Positions 16,021-24,166 of a stretch of 34,218 nt of DNA are shown piece by piece; the first letter of the stretch is position 1; every line of letters starts with the position of its first letter. Origin of the DNA: an uncultured Bacteroidia bacterium (GTDB taxonomy: Bacteria > Bacteroidota > Bacteroidia > Bacteroidales > F082); the NCBI GenBank assembly GCA_902799345.1, contig CADBZW010000032.1, positions 1 through 34,218 on the forward strand, in the 5' to 3' direction. A program made the position numbers and the translations under genes. The notes under the pieces are model-generated. The model ran no database searches. It was not told the origin of the DNA and worked only from the letters and a program-made list of their open reading frames with translations.

Positions 16021-16857
16021 ATGAAAGCTTATATTCGACATATCGCGCTTCTAGCCATGATTCTCCTATGGGTCTGCAACGGCATAGCCCAGACGATTGG
16101 CGATTTTAAGATGGATGAGACGGAATTGTATGCCATGACCAAACAGATGGGTCAGTTCATGCGCCGTTTCAACTATGAAGAAGACCAGTTTGGCGAGCGC
16201 CTTAACCCGAAAGACCCACGTTACCACAATAAGGAGATGCGCCGCCAGTCGTTGCCCATCCTCTTCGATCAGGAGAAATACGGCAAACAAACTGAACTGC
16301 AGCGTTATTTCATCGAAGACGTCACCAAGGACGACTCCACTTTCATGACCTTCCTTGGCGGCAGATGGTACTCCGAAGTGTCGTGCACCTTCAAATACAA
16401 CGGCAAACCCGTCAGCGTGATCCTGTTCTTGGCTGTCGAGAAGGAAGGCCTCGGCTCGAAATGGGTGCTCACCAACGTGTATTTTTCGGAATTCAACAAG
16501 CTTTTCCCCAATGGCGAGATTGCCGAGAGGGAGAAGCATTTTTTGCATCCCATGAGCCACGAACTCGACTTCATGAACATCTACAAGGCCTTCCAAAACC
16601 CCGATGTCATCGAATACTACGCCTCAAAAGAGTTCCAACCCGATTACTTGACCCTGTTCTTTTACGAAATCAAGCAGGGCAAGATGGTGTTTCAGCACGT
16701 CGACGGAGTGAAGTTCCACGTTCTGCAAATCAAGGACTGGTACTTTGAGGTGTCGTGGTTCAACCGCTCGGGCCTCAACTCCGGCTGGCTTATGTCAAAC
16801 GTCATCTACATGCCGGAAAAGGAAAAAACCAATGTGATTAAATTTTATCAACCATGA
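16021..16857 (+). CDS. Secreted protein of unknown function
   Basis: This 278-residue protein starts with a signal peptide (MKAYIRHIALLAMILLWVCNGIAQ). The mature part has no motif I recognise. It has a helical start (DETELYAMTKQMGQFMRRFN), a beta-rich middle (GGRWYSEVSCTFKYNGKPVS), a segment DFMNIYKAFQNPDVIEYYAS, and a last beta-rich third (MVFQHVDGVKFHVLQIKDWY). Its stop overlaps the ATG of the LRR gene (ATGA), strongly implying a joint role. The start is the ATG 12 bp after the hairpin. Confidence 0.8.
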   Translation: MKAYIRHIALLAMILLWVCNGIAQTIGDFKMDETELYAMTKQMGQFMRRFNYEEDQFGERLNPKDPRYHNKEMRRQSLPILFDQEKYGKQTELQRYFIEDVTKDDSTFMTFLGGRWYSEVSCTFKYNGKPVSVILFLAVEKEGLGSKWVLTNVYFSEFNKLFPNGEIAEREKHFLHPMSHELDFMNIYKAFQNPDVIEYYASKEFQPDYLTLFFYEIKQGKMVFQHVDGVKFHVLQIKDWYFEVSWFNRSGLNSGWLMSNVIYMPEKEKTNVIKFYQP

Positions 16858-19406
16858 AAAAAATAGCTTTTCTCTCCATATTGTTGTTAGGTTTCGCCTT
16901 TGGCGGACAGGCCCAAAAGCTTTCCAAAGACGAGATTGCCAAGTATGAGAACGAAATCCAGATGATGGTGAGCTACCTGGAGGAGACGATGAACTTCATC
17001 GGCGATAGCACGACGTCTAATTTGGAAAAAGAGATTGTCTTTACGGAAAGCTACAGCAAGGTCTTTATTGACGACAAGGTGCAAATCGAAGACGACCTCG
17101 ACGTGAACCGCAGCACGCCCATCAACAAGGACGTACAGGCTTATCTAAAGGATATCGACTTCTTCTTCAAATGGGCCAATTTCAAGTTTGACTTGCAAAG
17201 TGTGTCAAACAGCACCAGAGAGGACGGCACCGTGTTTTTCAAGGCCACTATGTCACGTCGCCTGACGGCCAAGACCATCAACGACGAACAAGTGGAAGAC
17301 GTCAGGAACCGCTTCATCGAAATCAACCTCGACCGTCAGAACAACAGCTTGAAAATCGCCAGCATCTACACCACTAAAATCAACGAGAAAGAAGCGCTTC
17401 GCAACTGGTGGAACAGCCTCTCGCAGAACTGGAAGACCCGTCTGGGCAGCGATATAAAACTGTACGACAGCATACCGATGGAAACCGTCGGAATGATTAG
17501 CTCTGCCGATTTCATGGCATCCTATCCCAGCGTCGACCCTGTCACGGGCGAGACCGTCCTTAAGGATAAGTTCTTCAAGAACGACATGGCCGAACTCGAT
17601 GCCAAGTTGAAACTTGTCACCCAAAAACAACGCATCGACTTATCGGGCATCCGTGAAATCATCTCTTTGGAACCGCTCACCGAGCTGTCGGACCTCACTT
17701 GGCTCGACATCTCCGAGACTTCTATAGAAGACCTTTCACCGGTGCGCAACCTCAACAAGTTGAAAGTGCTGCGTGCCAACTCCACTTTGGTTGAAGACAT
17801 CTCCAACTTGAAATACAACATCACGCTTGAGGAACTGGAAGTAGCCAACACCACCGTTGAAGACCTCGGCGTGCTGGCTTCGTTGAGAAACCTTCAAAAG
17901 CTCAATCTAGCCAACACACAAGTCAACAGACTCAATAATCTGAAGAATTGTCCTAACTTGATTGCACTTAACCTGAGTGGCACGCGAATTGCCAATGTCG
18001 GCATCCTGCAAGACTTGTCGCAACTAAGGTTTTTGGACATCAGCAACACCGCTGTCCGCGACCTCGGGCCAGTCAGCACCTTGAAAGACTTACAAAGCCT
18101 GAATATCTCGGGCACGGCTATCAGCAACTTGCAGGCTTTGAGCGAGATGGAGAGCCTAAAGGAGCTCTATTGCAGCAACACCTCCATCAGTGACTTGCTG
18201 CCTTTGAAAGGCAACCGTCGTTTGAGTAAGATCTACTGCGACCACACGGGCATCCACGACGCTGAAGCCAATGCCTTCACTTCGGAAAACCGTTTTGCCT
18301 TGGTTATCTATGACACGGAGTCATTGAAGACCTGGTGGCGCGAGCTTCCCATTTATTGGAAGGCGCTGTTCTCAAAGCAAATCAAGGTTGACTCGGAGCC
18401 GACCACCGAGCAGTTGCACCAAATCATCAACTTGCAGGAACTCGACCTTTCGGGCAACGCCTTCGTGCAAAACCTGCTGCCCGTCAGCCGTATGACCAAC
18501 CTACGTTCGCTCAACATCTCCAACACCGAGATAGGCTTCCTGCAACCTATTCAAGGCTTGGCCAACTTGCAGTCGCTCAACATCTCTCACACCTATATCA
18601 ATGACCTCAAACCTTTGCAGGACATGGTGAACTTGAAGTATCTCAACATCATGAACACCCCTGTCAACGACCTTTCGGCATTGGCCAACGATAGCAAAAT
18701 CGAGGTGATTGATGCCGACAGCACCACCATAGGCAGAAGCCAAGTCGTGGCGTTGAAAGAAAGCCAACGGCAGGTGGTCGTGGTGTATCAAACTGCGGCG
18801 TTGCTTAACTGGTGGAACAACCTCGATGCCATCTGGCAAGCCATCTTCCGCAATGCCATAGGCACGCAGTCGGAGACGCCCAGCGCCCTTGAACTCCAAC
18901 AAATCTTGGATTTGCGAGAGCTTGAAATCACGCCGGAATATCCTGTGATTTCCCTCAATCCGCTCACCAGCATGATGTGGCTCGAACGTCTCACCATCAA
19001 CAACCAAAGCGTCAACGACTTGACGCCTTTATACAACAAGGAGTTCTTGGTGGAGCTCAACGCCCAGAACAACCCCATCAGTAGTTTGAAACCCATCGAG
19101 GAAAGCCAAATGCTGGAGTTGCTGAACATCGAAAACACACAAGTCAATGACCTGGGGCCGCTTTCCAAGATGAACAACCTCGTCACGCTGAATGCCAGCG
19201 GCACCCCCGTGAAGTCGTTGAAGCCCTTGTCGGGACTCCTGAAGTTGGAGAACCTCTTTGTCAACAACACCAATGTGCGTAGCATCTCGCCCGTTGAGAA
19301 TATCCCGTCGCTGAAGCAGCTGAAGATCTACAACACCAAGGTCAAGAGACGTGCCGTCGAACAACTGCAGCAAAAGCGCCTTGATTTGAACATCATCTAT
19401 TATTGA
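16854..19406 (+). CDS. Secreted leucine-rich-repeat protein with Trp-rich modules
   Basis: The 850-residue protein has a signal peptide (MKKIAFLSILLLGFAFGGQAQ) and a ~160-residue N-terminal domain (e.g. DIDFFFKWANFKFDLQSVSN) that recurs, as far as I recall, at the start of other Bacteroidota secreted proteins. Then come internalin/SDS22-like repeats of about 22 residues (LTELSDLTWLDISETSIEDL, LRNLQKLNLANTQVNRL). Three Trp-rich modules punctuate the repeats: NWWNSLSQNWKTRL (~184), TWWRELPIYWKALF (~492) and NWWNNLDAIWQAIF (~652). The last two are followed by a short helix, an (I/L)xxLxxLxL lead-in and a new LRR block. No T9SS tail is seen, so it is periplasmic or surface-associated by another route. 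LRR arcs imply protein-protein binding. Last gene of the operon; a terminator follows. Confidence 0.88.
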   Translation: MKKIAFLSILLLGFAFGGQAQKLSKDEIAKYENEIQMMVSYLEETMNFIGDSTTSNLEKEIVFTESYSKVFIDDKVQIEDDLDVNRSTPINKDVQAYLKDIDFFFKWANFKFDLQSVSNSTREDGTVFFKATMSRRLTAKTINDEQVEDVRNRFIEINLDRQNNSLKIASIYTTKINEKEALRNWWNSLSQNWKTRLGSDIKLYDSIPMETVGMISSADFMASYPSVDPVTGETVLKDKFFKNDMAELDAKLKLVTQKQRIDLSGIREIISLEPLTELSDLTWLDISETSIEDLSPVRNLNKLKVLRANSTLVEDISNLKYNITLEELEVANTTVEDLGVLASLRNLQKLNLANTQVNRLNNLKNCPNLIALNLSGTRIANVGILQDLSQLRFLDISNTAVRDLGPVSTLKDLQSLNISGTAISNLQALSEMESLKELYCSNTSISDLLPLKGNRRLSKIYCDHTGIHDAEANAFTSENRFALVIYDTESLKTWWRELPIYWKALFSKQIKVDSEPTTEQLHQIINLQELDLSGNAFVQNLLPVSRMTNLRSLNISNTEIGFLQPIQGLANLQSLNISHTYINDLKPLQDMVNLKYLNIMNTPVNDLSALANDSKIEVIDADSTTIGRSQVVALKESQRQVVVVYQTAALLNWWNNLDAIWQAIFRNAIGTQSETPSALELQQILDLRELEITPEYPVISLNPLTSMMWLERLTINNQSVNDLTPLYNKEFLVELNAQNNPISSLKPIEESQMLELLNIENTQVNDLGPLSKMNNLVTLNASGTPVKSLKPLSGLLKLENLFVNNTNVRSISPVENIPSLKQLKIYNTKVKRRAVEQLQQKRLDLNIIYY

Positions 19407-19437
19407 GGATTGAAATATTTCGAATTCTTTATTTAAT

Positions 19438-19470
19438 AAAGCGTTTTCTTTTGTGAAAACGCTTTTATTT
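19438..19470 (+). terminator. Rho-independent terminator after the LRR operon
   Basis: AAAGCGTTTTC pairs with GAAAACGCTTT around a five-base loop, followed by a T-rich run. The right arm overlaps the -33 region of the ptb promoter, so termination and the next start share the same ~40 bp. Confidence 0.75.
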
Positions 19471-19480
19471 TGTATTTTTG
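19450..19480 (+). promoter_or_regulatory. Bacteroidota promoter of ptb-buk
   Basis: TTTG (19450-19453) and TATTTTTG (19473-19480) are separated by exactly 19 bp, an ideal -33/-7 pair. The ptb ATG (19523) follows an AT-rich leader. Confidence 0.75.
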
Positions 19481-19522
19481 CAAAATCTTGAAATAAGAAA
19501 TTCAAATTTAAAATCAACAGAT

Positions 19523-20425
19523 ATGGAAATCAGAAAACTTGAACAAATGTTCGAGGTTTTGCGCAGCAAACCCAAAAAACGCTTAGTGGCTGCTTATGCC
19601 AACGATGACCACACGATTTGTGCAGTGAATGCTGCCGTGAAGGAGGGACTTATCGAGGCCACCCTTATCGGCGACCAGGATGTGATTGCCAAAGTGTGCC
19701 AGGCCGAGAACATCGACCCCAACAACTTCAAAATCATCCATGAGCCTGTCGACACCAAGGCTGCTACTATGGCTTGTGACCTCATCAACGCCGGCGAAGC
19801 CGACATCCTGATGAAAGGCCTGCTGCCCACCGATAAGTACATGCGTGCCATCCTCAACAAGGAACGCGGCCTCTGCCCGCCCAATGTCACGTTAGCCCAC
19901 GTCGCCGTCATCGAGAACCCCAACTACCACAAGCTGTTGGTGGTCTCCGACTGCGCTATCATCCCGCTGCCCGACCTGAAGCAGAAGCAACAGCTGCTCA
20001 AGTATGTGACCACTGTGGCCACTAAACTCGGCGTCGGCTGCCCGAAGGTCGCCATGGTGACCGCCACTGAGCAGATGAGCGCTGGCATCCCCGCTTGCGT
20101 CGATGCCGCCATCATCGCCAAGATGAACGAGCGTGGCCAAATCAAAGGTTGCATGGTGGAAGGTCCTATCAGCCTCGACCTTGCCTTGGATGCCGAGACC
20201 GCTGCCATCAAGGGCATGAAGAGCCCCGTGGCTGGCGATGCCGATTGCCTTGTGTTCCCCAACCTCGAAGCCTCCAACGTGTTTTACAAGTGCTGCTCGA
20301 AGTTCGACAAGAGCGAAATCGGTGCCATGTTGATGGGTGCCAAGGTGCCTTGCGTGCTTAGCTCGCGCGGCGACACGTCGAAGACGAAATTGTATTCCAT
20401 TGCCCTTGCAGCAATGCTGGCCTAA
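19523..20425 (+). CDS. ptb: Phosphate butyryltransferase
   Basis: This 300-residue cytoplasmic enzyme of the phosphate acetyl/butyryltransferase family interconverts butyryl-CoA and phosphate with butyryl-phosphate and CoA. Recognisable blocks are KKRLVAAYANDDHTICAVNA, AGEADILMKGLLPTDKYMRA, VVSDCAIIPLPDLKQK, MVTATEQMSAGIPACVDAA, VEGPISLDLALD and a C-terminal GAKVPCVLSSRGDT. Length matches Ptb (about 300). I chose ATG 19523 over a TTG at 19478, which overlaps the promoter box. It is followed after 66 bp by butyrate kinase, so the pair converts butyryl-CoA to butyrate plus ATP, or acts on branched-chain acyl-CoAs, which these enzymes also accept. Confidence 0.93.
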   Translation: MEIRKLEQMFEVLRSKPKKRLVAAYANDDHTICAVNAAVKEGLIEATLIGDQDVIAKVCQAENIDPNNFKIIHEPVDTKAATMACDLINAGEADILMKGLLPTDKYMRAILNKERGLCPPNVTLAHVAVIENPNYHKLLVVSDCAIIPLPDLKQKQQLLKYVTTVATKLGVGCPKVAMVTATEQMSAGIPACVDAAIIAKMNERGQIKGCMVEGPISLDLALDAETAAIKGMKSPVAGDADCLVFPNLEASNVFYKCCSKFDKSEIGAMLMGAKVPCVLSSRGDTSKTKLYSIALAAMLA

Positions 20426-20437
20426 AGAAAATGGTTT

Positions 20438-20465
20438 GTAGAGACGCGATTAATCGCGTCTCTAC
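20438..20465. repeat. Perfect 28-bp palindrome between ptb and buk
   Basis: The arm GTAGAGACGCGATT is followed directly by its exact reverse complement, with no loop. A related sequence starting GTAGAGACGTTGC follows buk at 21569. The GTAGAGACG start marks both as members of one interspersed palindrome type. Here it may limit readthrough or protect the ptb transcript. Confidence 0.75.
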
Positions 20466-20491
20466 CAGAAAACATATAAAAATATAACATC

Positions 20492-21565
20492 ATGTCATAC
20501 AAAATATTAACCATCAATCCCGGTTCCACCTCGACGAAAATCGCCGTCTTTGACGGGGAGGAACAAGTCTTCAAGAAGAACCTCAAGCACAGCGCCGAGG
20601 AAGTCGCAAAATATGAGCATATCTCCGACCAAAAGCCCTTCCGCACCGAAGCCATCAAGCGCGAGCTGAAGGAGGCTGGCATCGACTTGAGCGAAATGGC
20701 TTGTGTCGTGGGTCGTGGTGGCTTGCTCCGTCCGCTCGTCTCGGGTGTCTACGAAGTGAACGACCTCATGATCAAGGACCTCATGGAAGGCTACAATGGC
20801 GAACACGCCTCCAACCTCGGCGGCTTGATTGCCAACGACATCGCCAAGGAACTCGGCGTGAAAGCCTATATTGCCGACCCCGTCGTGGTCGACGAGATGG
20901 ACGAAGTGGCACGCTACTCGGGCCACCCGCTGTTCCCGCGTATCTCCATCTTCCATGCCTTGAACCAGAAGATCATCGCCCGTCAGTTGGCGAAAGACCT
21001 CGGTCGCAAGTATGAGGACATGAACATCATCGCCATCCACCTCGGTGGTGGCATCTCGGTCAGCGCCCACAAGAAAGGTCGCGTGGTCGACACCAACAAT
21101 GCGTTGAACGGTGACGGCCCCTTCACCCCCGAACGCGCTGGTTCGTTGCCTGCCGGCTTACTCGTCGATGCCTGCTTCAGCGGCAAGTACACCAAGAAGG
21201 AAATCGGCCAGATGCTGAAAGGCAAGGGCGGCTTTGTCGCTTACCTCGGCACCAACGATGCCCTTGAAGTTGAAAACGCCGTGAAGGCTGGCAACAAGGA
21301 ATGGGAGAAGGTCTACAAAGCCATGGCCTACCAAGTGGCCAAGGAAGTCGGCGGTCTCGCCGCTTCGGCCATGAGCATGGATGTCGACGCCATCTTCCTC
21401 ACGGGTGGCATGGCCTACGATAAGGGCTTCTGCGCTTTGGTGAAGAGCCATGTGGAGAAGATCGCCCCCGTGTATGTCTATCCCGGCGAGGACGAGATGA
21501 AAGCCTTGGCCTTGAACGGCCTGATGGTCCTCAATGGAGAGACTGAAGTTAAGGTCTACAAATGA
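20492..21565 (+). CDS. buk: Butyrate kinase
   Basis: This 357-residue acetokinase-family (ASKHA) enzyme transfers phosphate from butyryl-phosphate to ADP to give butyrate and ATP. Visible motifs are TINPGSTSTKIAVFDGE (phosphate-binding start, residues 5-21), VGRGGLLRPL, DPVVVDEM, RISIFHALNQK, AIHLGGGISVSAHKKGRVVD, DGPFTPERAGSLPAG and IFLTGGMAYD. Length and motifs fit butyrate kinase rather than acetate kinase, which is about 400 residues. It forms an operon with ptb; a strong terminator lies 36 bp after its stop. Confidence 0.94.
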   Translation: MSYKILTINPGSTSTKIAVFDGEEQVFKKNLKHSAEEVAKYEHISDQKPFRTEAIKRELKEAGIDLSEMACVVGRGGLLRPLVSGVYEVNDLMIKDLMEGYNGEHASNLGGLIANDIAKELGVKAYIADPVVVDEMDEVARYSGHPLFPRISIFHALNQKIIARQLAKDLGRKYEDMNIIAIHLGGGISVSAHKKGRVVDTNNALNGDGPFTPERAGSLPAGLLVDACFSGKYTKKEIGQMLKGKGGFVAYLGTNDALEVENAVKAGNKEWEKVYKAMAYQVAKEVGGLAASAMSMDVDAIFLTGGMAYDKGFCALVKSHVEKIAPVYVYPGEDEMKALALNGLMVLNGETEVKVYK

Positions 21566-21568
21566 TTT

Positions 21569-21591
21569 GTAGAGACGTTGCGTGCAACGTC
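21569..21591. repeat. GTAGAGACG-type palindrome after buk
   Basis: GACGTTGC and GCAACGTC form a hairpin around GT, preceded by GTAGA. The left edge matches the palindrome between ptb and buk, but the right edge lacks the CTCTAC that would complete it, so it is a truncated or diverged copy. Confidence 0.65.
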
Positions 21592-21600
21592 AAAACAAAA

Positions 21601-21635
21601 AACCACCGCTTTCAAACGAAGGCGGTGGTTTTTTT
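21601..21635 (+). terminator. Rho-independent terminator of ptb-buk
   Basis: AACCACCGC (21601-21609) pairs perfectly with GCGGTGGTT (21622-21630) around a 12-base loop, followed by a run of Ts. On the other strand it also faces the end of the lipoprotein gene at 21656, so it may work in both directions. Confidence 0.88.
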
Positions 21636-21655
21636 AATGGATTCTGAACGTGGGT

Positions 21656-22234
21656 TTATTCAACCGGGGTCAAGGCGGTGAGCACTTCGTTCAGCTTGGC
21701 TTCGGCGGCTTGAGCGCGCTGCTGCAACTCGGGAAGCACGTTGTCGTATTCGCCCCAAGGTTTCAAAGCGGCTTCGGCGGCCTCGAAGTCTGCCGTCAGA
21801 TTATGGAAAGCCTCCATGTCGGCGTTGCTTGCAGCTTCGCACAAGGCGTTGACAGCTTTCTCGTAGGTGTCGATGCAAGGCGTGAGGAATTCAGCAGCCT
21901 TGTCGGCTTCTACCTTGTTGTACTCGGTGGCGATGTCGGAGAGCTTGGATTGAAGTTCGTCTAACTCTTCTTCAGTCAAGCCCTTGATGTTGCCTTCCTC
22001 ATCCACATAGTCAGCGAAGAGGTTTTGGCTGAAATCATCTCTTTCTTTGTTGAAGTTGTTGACGAAAGCTAAGAAGTCCTCGGCGCTTTGGATGGACGAG
22101 AGCTTGGTCTTGGCTTGATCGAAGAACTCTTGAGTGGCCTTGAGGATGGTTTCGGTCGGCGCTACTTTGGTGCCGCATGAGGCCATGACAAAGCCCATGA
22201 TGATGGCGGCAATGGCCAGTGTAATCTTTTTCAT
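21656..22234 (-). CDS. Helical lipoprotein of unknown function
   Basis: This 192-residue protein has a lipoprotein signal peptide (MKKITLAIAAIIMGFVMASC, lipobox ASC). The mature part is almost entirely helical and acidic (ATQEFFDQAKTKLSSIQSAE, LTEEELDELQSKLSDIATEY, CIDTYEKAVNALCEAASNAD), ending QAAEAKLNEVLTALTPVE. It has two extra cysteines but no catalytic motif. It has its own promoter box just upstream (reverse strand, 22283-22315) and is separate from the comF gene. Such short helical lipoproteins are frequent in Bacteroidales, and I cannot assign a role. Confidence 0.82.
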   Translation of the reverse strand: MKKITLAIAAIIMGFVMASCGTKVAPTETILKATQEFFDQAKTKLSSIQSAEDFLAFVNNFNKERDDFSQNLFADYVDEEGNIKGLTEEELDELQSKLSDIATEYNKVEADKAAEFLTPCIDTYEKAVNALCEAASNADMEAFHNLTADFEAAEAALKPWGEYDNVLPELQQRAQAAEAKLNEVLTALTPVE

Positions 22235-22282
22235 TGTGTTTGAATTTTAAGTTTAGTTTTCTTTTGATAATTAAATTTGCTG

Positions 22283-22315
22283 CAAAAGTAGTGATTTGTT
22301 GGTTGGCACGGCAAA
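22283..22315 (-). promoter_or_regulatory. Bacteroidota promoter of the helical lipoprotein gene
   Basis: Read on the minus strand, TTTG (22315-22312) and TACTTTTG (22290-22283) are separated by 21 bp, and the ATG at 22234 follows a 48-bp AT-rich leader. Confidence 0.68.
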
Positions 22316-22332
22316 AAATAGTAAAAAAAGCA

Positions 22333-23031
22333 TCAATTTCCGGCACAAGCGGCTGTAGCGGCACTCATCGTGAGGCCAGGAATGCTTTCCAATGCATGGG
22401 CACACGACTCCAAGGTGGCGCCCGTAGTCAACACATCGTCTATGAGTAATATGTGTTTTCCTTCGAGTTCTTTGGCAAAACGCACTTTGAAGATGTCTTT
22501 CACGTTTTTGAAGCGTTCTTCGGCCGACTTGTGGGTCTGCGTCTCGGTGTAAATCTCTCTGACTAGGTACTTGTCGCCAATCGGGATGCTGGTCACCTCG
22601 TGGATGCCTTGGCATATCATCAGGCTTTGGTTGTAGCCACGTTGCTTCTCGCGCTTGGCATGGAGCGGCACGGGGATGAGGTAGTCGATGCCTTGAAACA
22701 AAGGCGCATCCTTGATGGTTTTGCCCAATTCTTGTCCGAGGAAAACGCCCGCCGACTTGTTGCCTTTGTATTTCAGCTCATGGATGAGGTGCTGCACCTT
22801 GCCCGACTTGGCGAAAAAGAAGCTAGCCGTCACGGCGTGAAACTTGACACGGCCATAGAAGGTCTGTGCCAAGGGGTTCTCCGGGTTGAGTTCATAGCTG
22901 GTTTTGGGCAAAAGATAGCGGCATTTCAGGCAGACGGTCTCCTCGTCCTTGAGTAGAGGCTCGCCGCAGGCGGCACACACGCGAGGGTAGAACAGGTTGA
23001 CGATGCTATGGAGCCATTCACGGACGGTCAT
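22333..23031 (-). CDS. comF: ComF-family phosphoribosyltransferase-like protein
   Basis: The 232-residue protein starts with a four-cysteine zinc motif (C19, C22, C34, C37: CAACGEPLLKDEETVCLKC). It continues with LIHELKYKGNKSAG and DYLIPVPLHAKREKQRGYNQ and carries the PRPP-binding loop LLIDDVLTTGATLESC (D198, D199). This is the standard ComF/GntX layout; members are linked to DNA uptake or processing, but the biochemical reaction is not firmly known. It starts 9 bp after the stop of the upstream minus-strand gene, so the two are co-transcribed. The lack of other com genes nearby gives no further clue. Confidence 0.9.
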   Translation of the reverse strand: MTVREWLHSIVNLFYPRVCAACGEPLLKDEETVCLKCRYLLPKTSYELNPENPLAQTFYGRVKFHAVTASFFFAKSGKVQHLIHELKYKGNKSAGVFLGQELGKTIKDAPLFQGIDYLIPVPLHAKREKQRGYNQSLMICQGIHEVTSIPIGDKYLVREIYTETQTHKSAEERFKNVKDIFKVRFAKELEGKHILLIDDVLTTGATLESCAHALESIPGLTMSAATAACAGN

Positions 23032-23040
23032 GAGCTTGCT

Positions 23041-23817
23041 TTAGTTTCCCCACTTGATGTATTTCTTTCTCGGGACCATCGGCTTGGGCTTACCCACCAT
23101 GCTCGTTGTGTCGAGTTCATTTTTGCGCTTCTGGGCTTCGGCGGCTTCGTCGAGTTCATACATCTTGTAGTTGATGGTGAAATTCAATGAGTCGGGAAGA
23201 AGCTCGTCGGTTCGGCCTTGTTCGCGCAGCACTTCGTTAAAGGTCTTTCGGTTGCGGAGCAGGGTGGCCTGACGGCGGGCCGAGGCGTTGTATTTGTCGT
23301 AGAGGTATTGTATGGGGCTAGCGCTGACGGTGACCATGCCGCGGCCCGAGGGTGTACGGCTGAGCCAAAGCTCGTCGAGTTCATCATTCATTCGTTTAAT
23401 CTCGTCTGGAGTCTCAATGCTCGGCATCGAGATGAGGTATTCCTTGAAGCCCTCGTAGTTGCTGAACGGCAACACGGTCACCTCGCGCAGTGTGATGGTC
23501 TCTGGGTGCAGGCGGATAACGAGAGTATCTCTTGTTGAGACTGTCGTGTCGATGGTGACGAGGCGGCGCGAATAGCCCACACAGCTCACCCAGAGCGTGT
23601 CGACTTGTCGTGCCTGGATGTGGAACCACCCTTGTCGGTCGGTGATGGTGCCGCAGTGCGCCAACTTACTGATGACGTGGGTGTTGCGGATGGGACGAAG
23701 GCTGTCGGCCGTGACCACATAGCCATAAAAGTCGAGGCGCTTGGGTTCTTCGTCTTTGCCTTGCGCAAAGGTAGCGGCGCAATACAACAATAATAATATG
23801 GTGAGCAGATGTTTCAC
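23041..23817 (-). CDS. Secreted carboxypeptidase-regulatory-like (beta-sandwich) protein
   Basis: This 258-residue protein has a signal peptide (MKHLLTILLLLYCAATFAQ). Residues ~29-110 form a CarboxypepD-regulatory-like domain: YGYVVTADSLRPIRNTHVIS, GTITDRQGWFHIQARQVDTL and VSCVGYSRRLVTIDTTVS, then LREVTVLPFSNYEGFKEYLI. This module also begins SusC-type receptors, but no plug or barrel follows; the rest is helical and charged (RRQATLLRNRKTFNEVLREQ). It is therefore a free-standing periplasmic or surface protein. It precedes comF by 9 bp on the minus strand. A TATCTTCG box (reverse strand, 23835-23842) is a near-match promoter. Confidence 0.85.
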   Translation of the reverse strand: MKHLLTILLLLYCAATFAQGKDEEPKRLDFYGYVVTADSLRPIRNTHVISKLAHCGTITDRQGWFHIQARQVDTLWVSCVGYSRRLVTIDTTVSTRDTLVIRLHPETITLREVTVLPFSNYEGFKEYLISMPSIETPDEIKRMNDELDELWLSRTPSGRGMVTVSASPIQYLYDKYNASARRQATLLRNRKTFNEVLREQGRTDELLPDSLNFTINYKMYELDEAAEAQKRKNELDTTSMVGKPKPMVPRKKYIKWGN

Positions 23818-23897
23818 TCCTTAGTTTTGGGTAGCGAAGATACAACATTTTGAAAACGGCGGCAAATATTTTTTATTTTTCCCGTCAAAAAATCATT

Positions 23898-23914
23898 GCG
23901 GTAAAAAATGCCAC
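23898..23914 (+). promoter_or_regulatory. Cassette operator, copy 1 (diverged)
   Basis: GCGGTAAAAAATGCCAC resembles the better palindromes at 24569 and 25114 and, like them, is followed at a fixed distance by a GG half-site (23923). It lies 71 bp before the TAATTTTG box. Confidence 0.45.
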
Positions 23915-23960
23915 AAATCAATGGCATTTCTTACCCTTATTTTGGCGGTACGGATAAATC

Positions 23961-23992
23961 TTTGTCGAAATCGATGATTTGTTGTAATTTTG
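23961..23992 (+). promoter_or_regulatory. Bacteroidota promoter of HTH cassette 1
   Basis: TTTG (23961-23964) and TAATTTTG (23985-23992) are 20 bp apart. The transcript would begin with a ~240-nt leader containing a large inverted repeat before the HTH start at 24241. Confidence 0.65.
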
Positions 23993-24099
23993 CCCGATAA
24001 AACGCTAAAACTATCAACAAAAAGGGAATACGATAGATTGACATATTGAAGGGCATTTGATCCGTTGCACTGTGGCTTGGAAATCAGCAAAATTATCAA

Positions 24100-24166
24100 G
24101 TTAACCACATAATAACCGCCAAATGTTCGCGACCAATGGTCGTGGACGGTTGTTTATTGGGTTAAC
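24100..24166. repeat. 67-bp imperfect inverted repeat in the HTH leader
   Basis: GTTAACC (24100-24106) pairs with GGTTAAC (24160-24166). The stem continues imperfectly (AATAACCGCC opposite GGACGGTTGTTT) to an inner CGACC-aat-GGTCG hairpin. It lies between promoter and start codon, so it could be an RNA control element or a regulator-binding site. Confidence 0.6.

Noticed and set aside
19478-19522. Extended ptb start at TTG 19478
   Set aside because: It overlaps the TATTTTTG promoter box; family homology begins at MEIRKLEQMF (19523).
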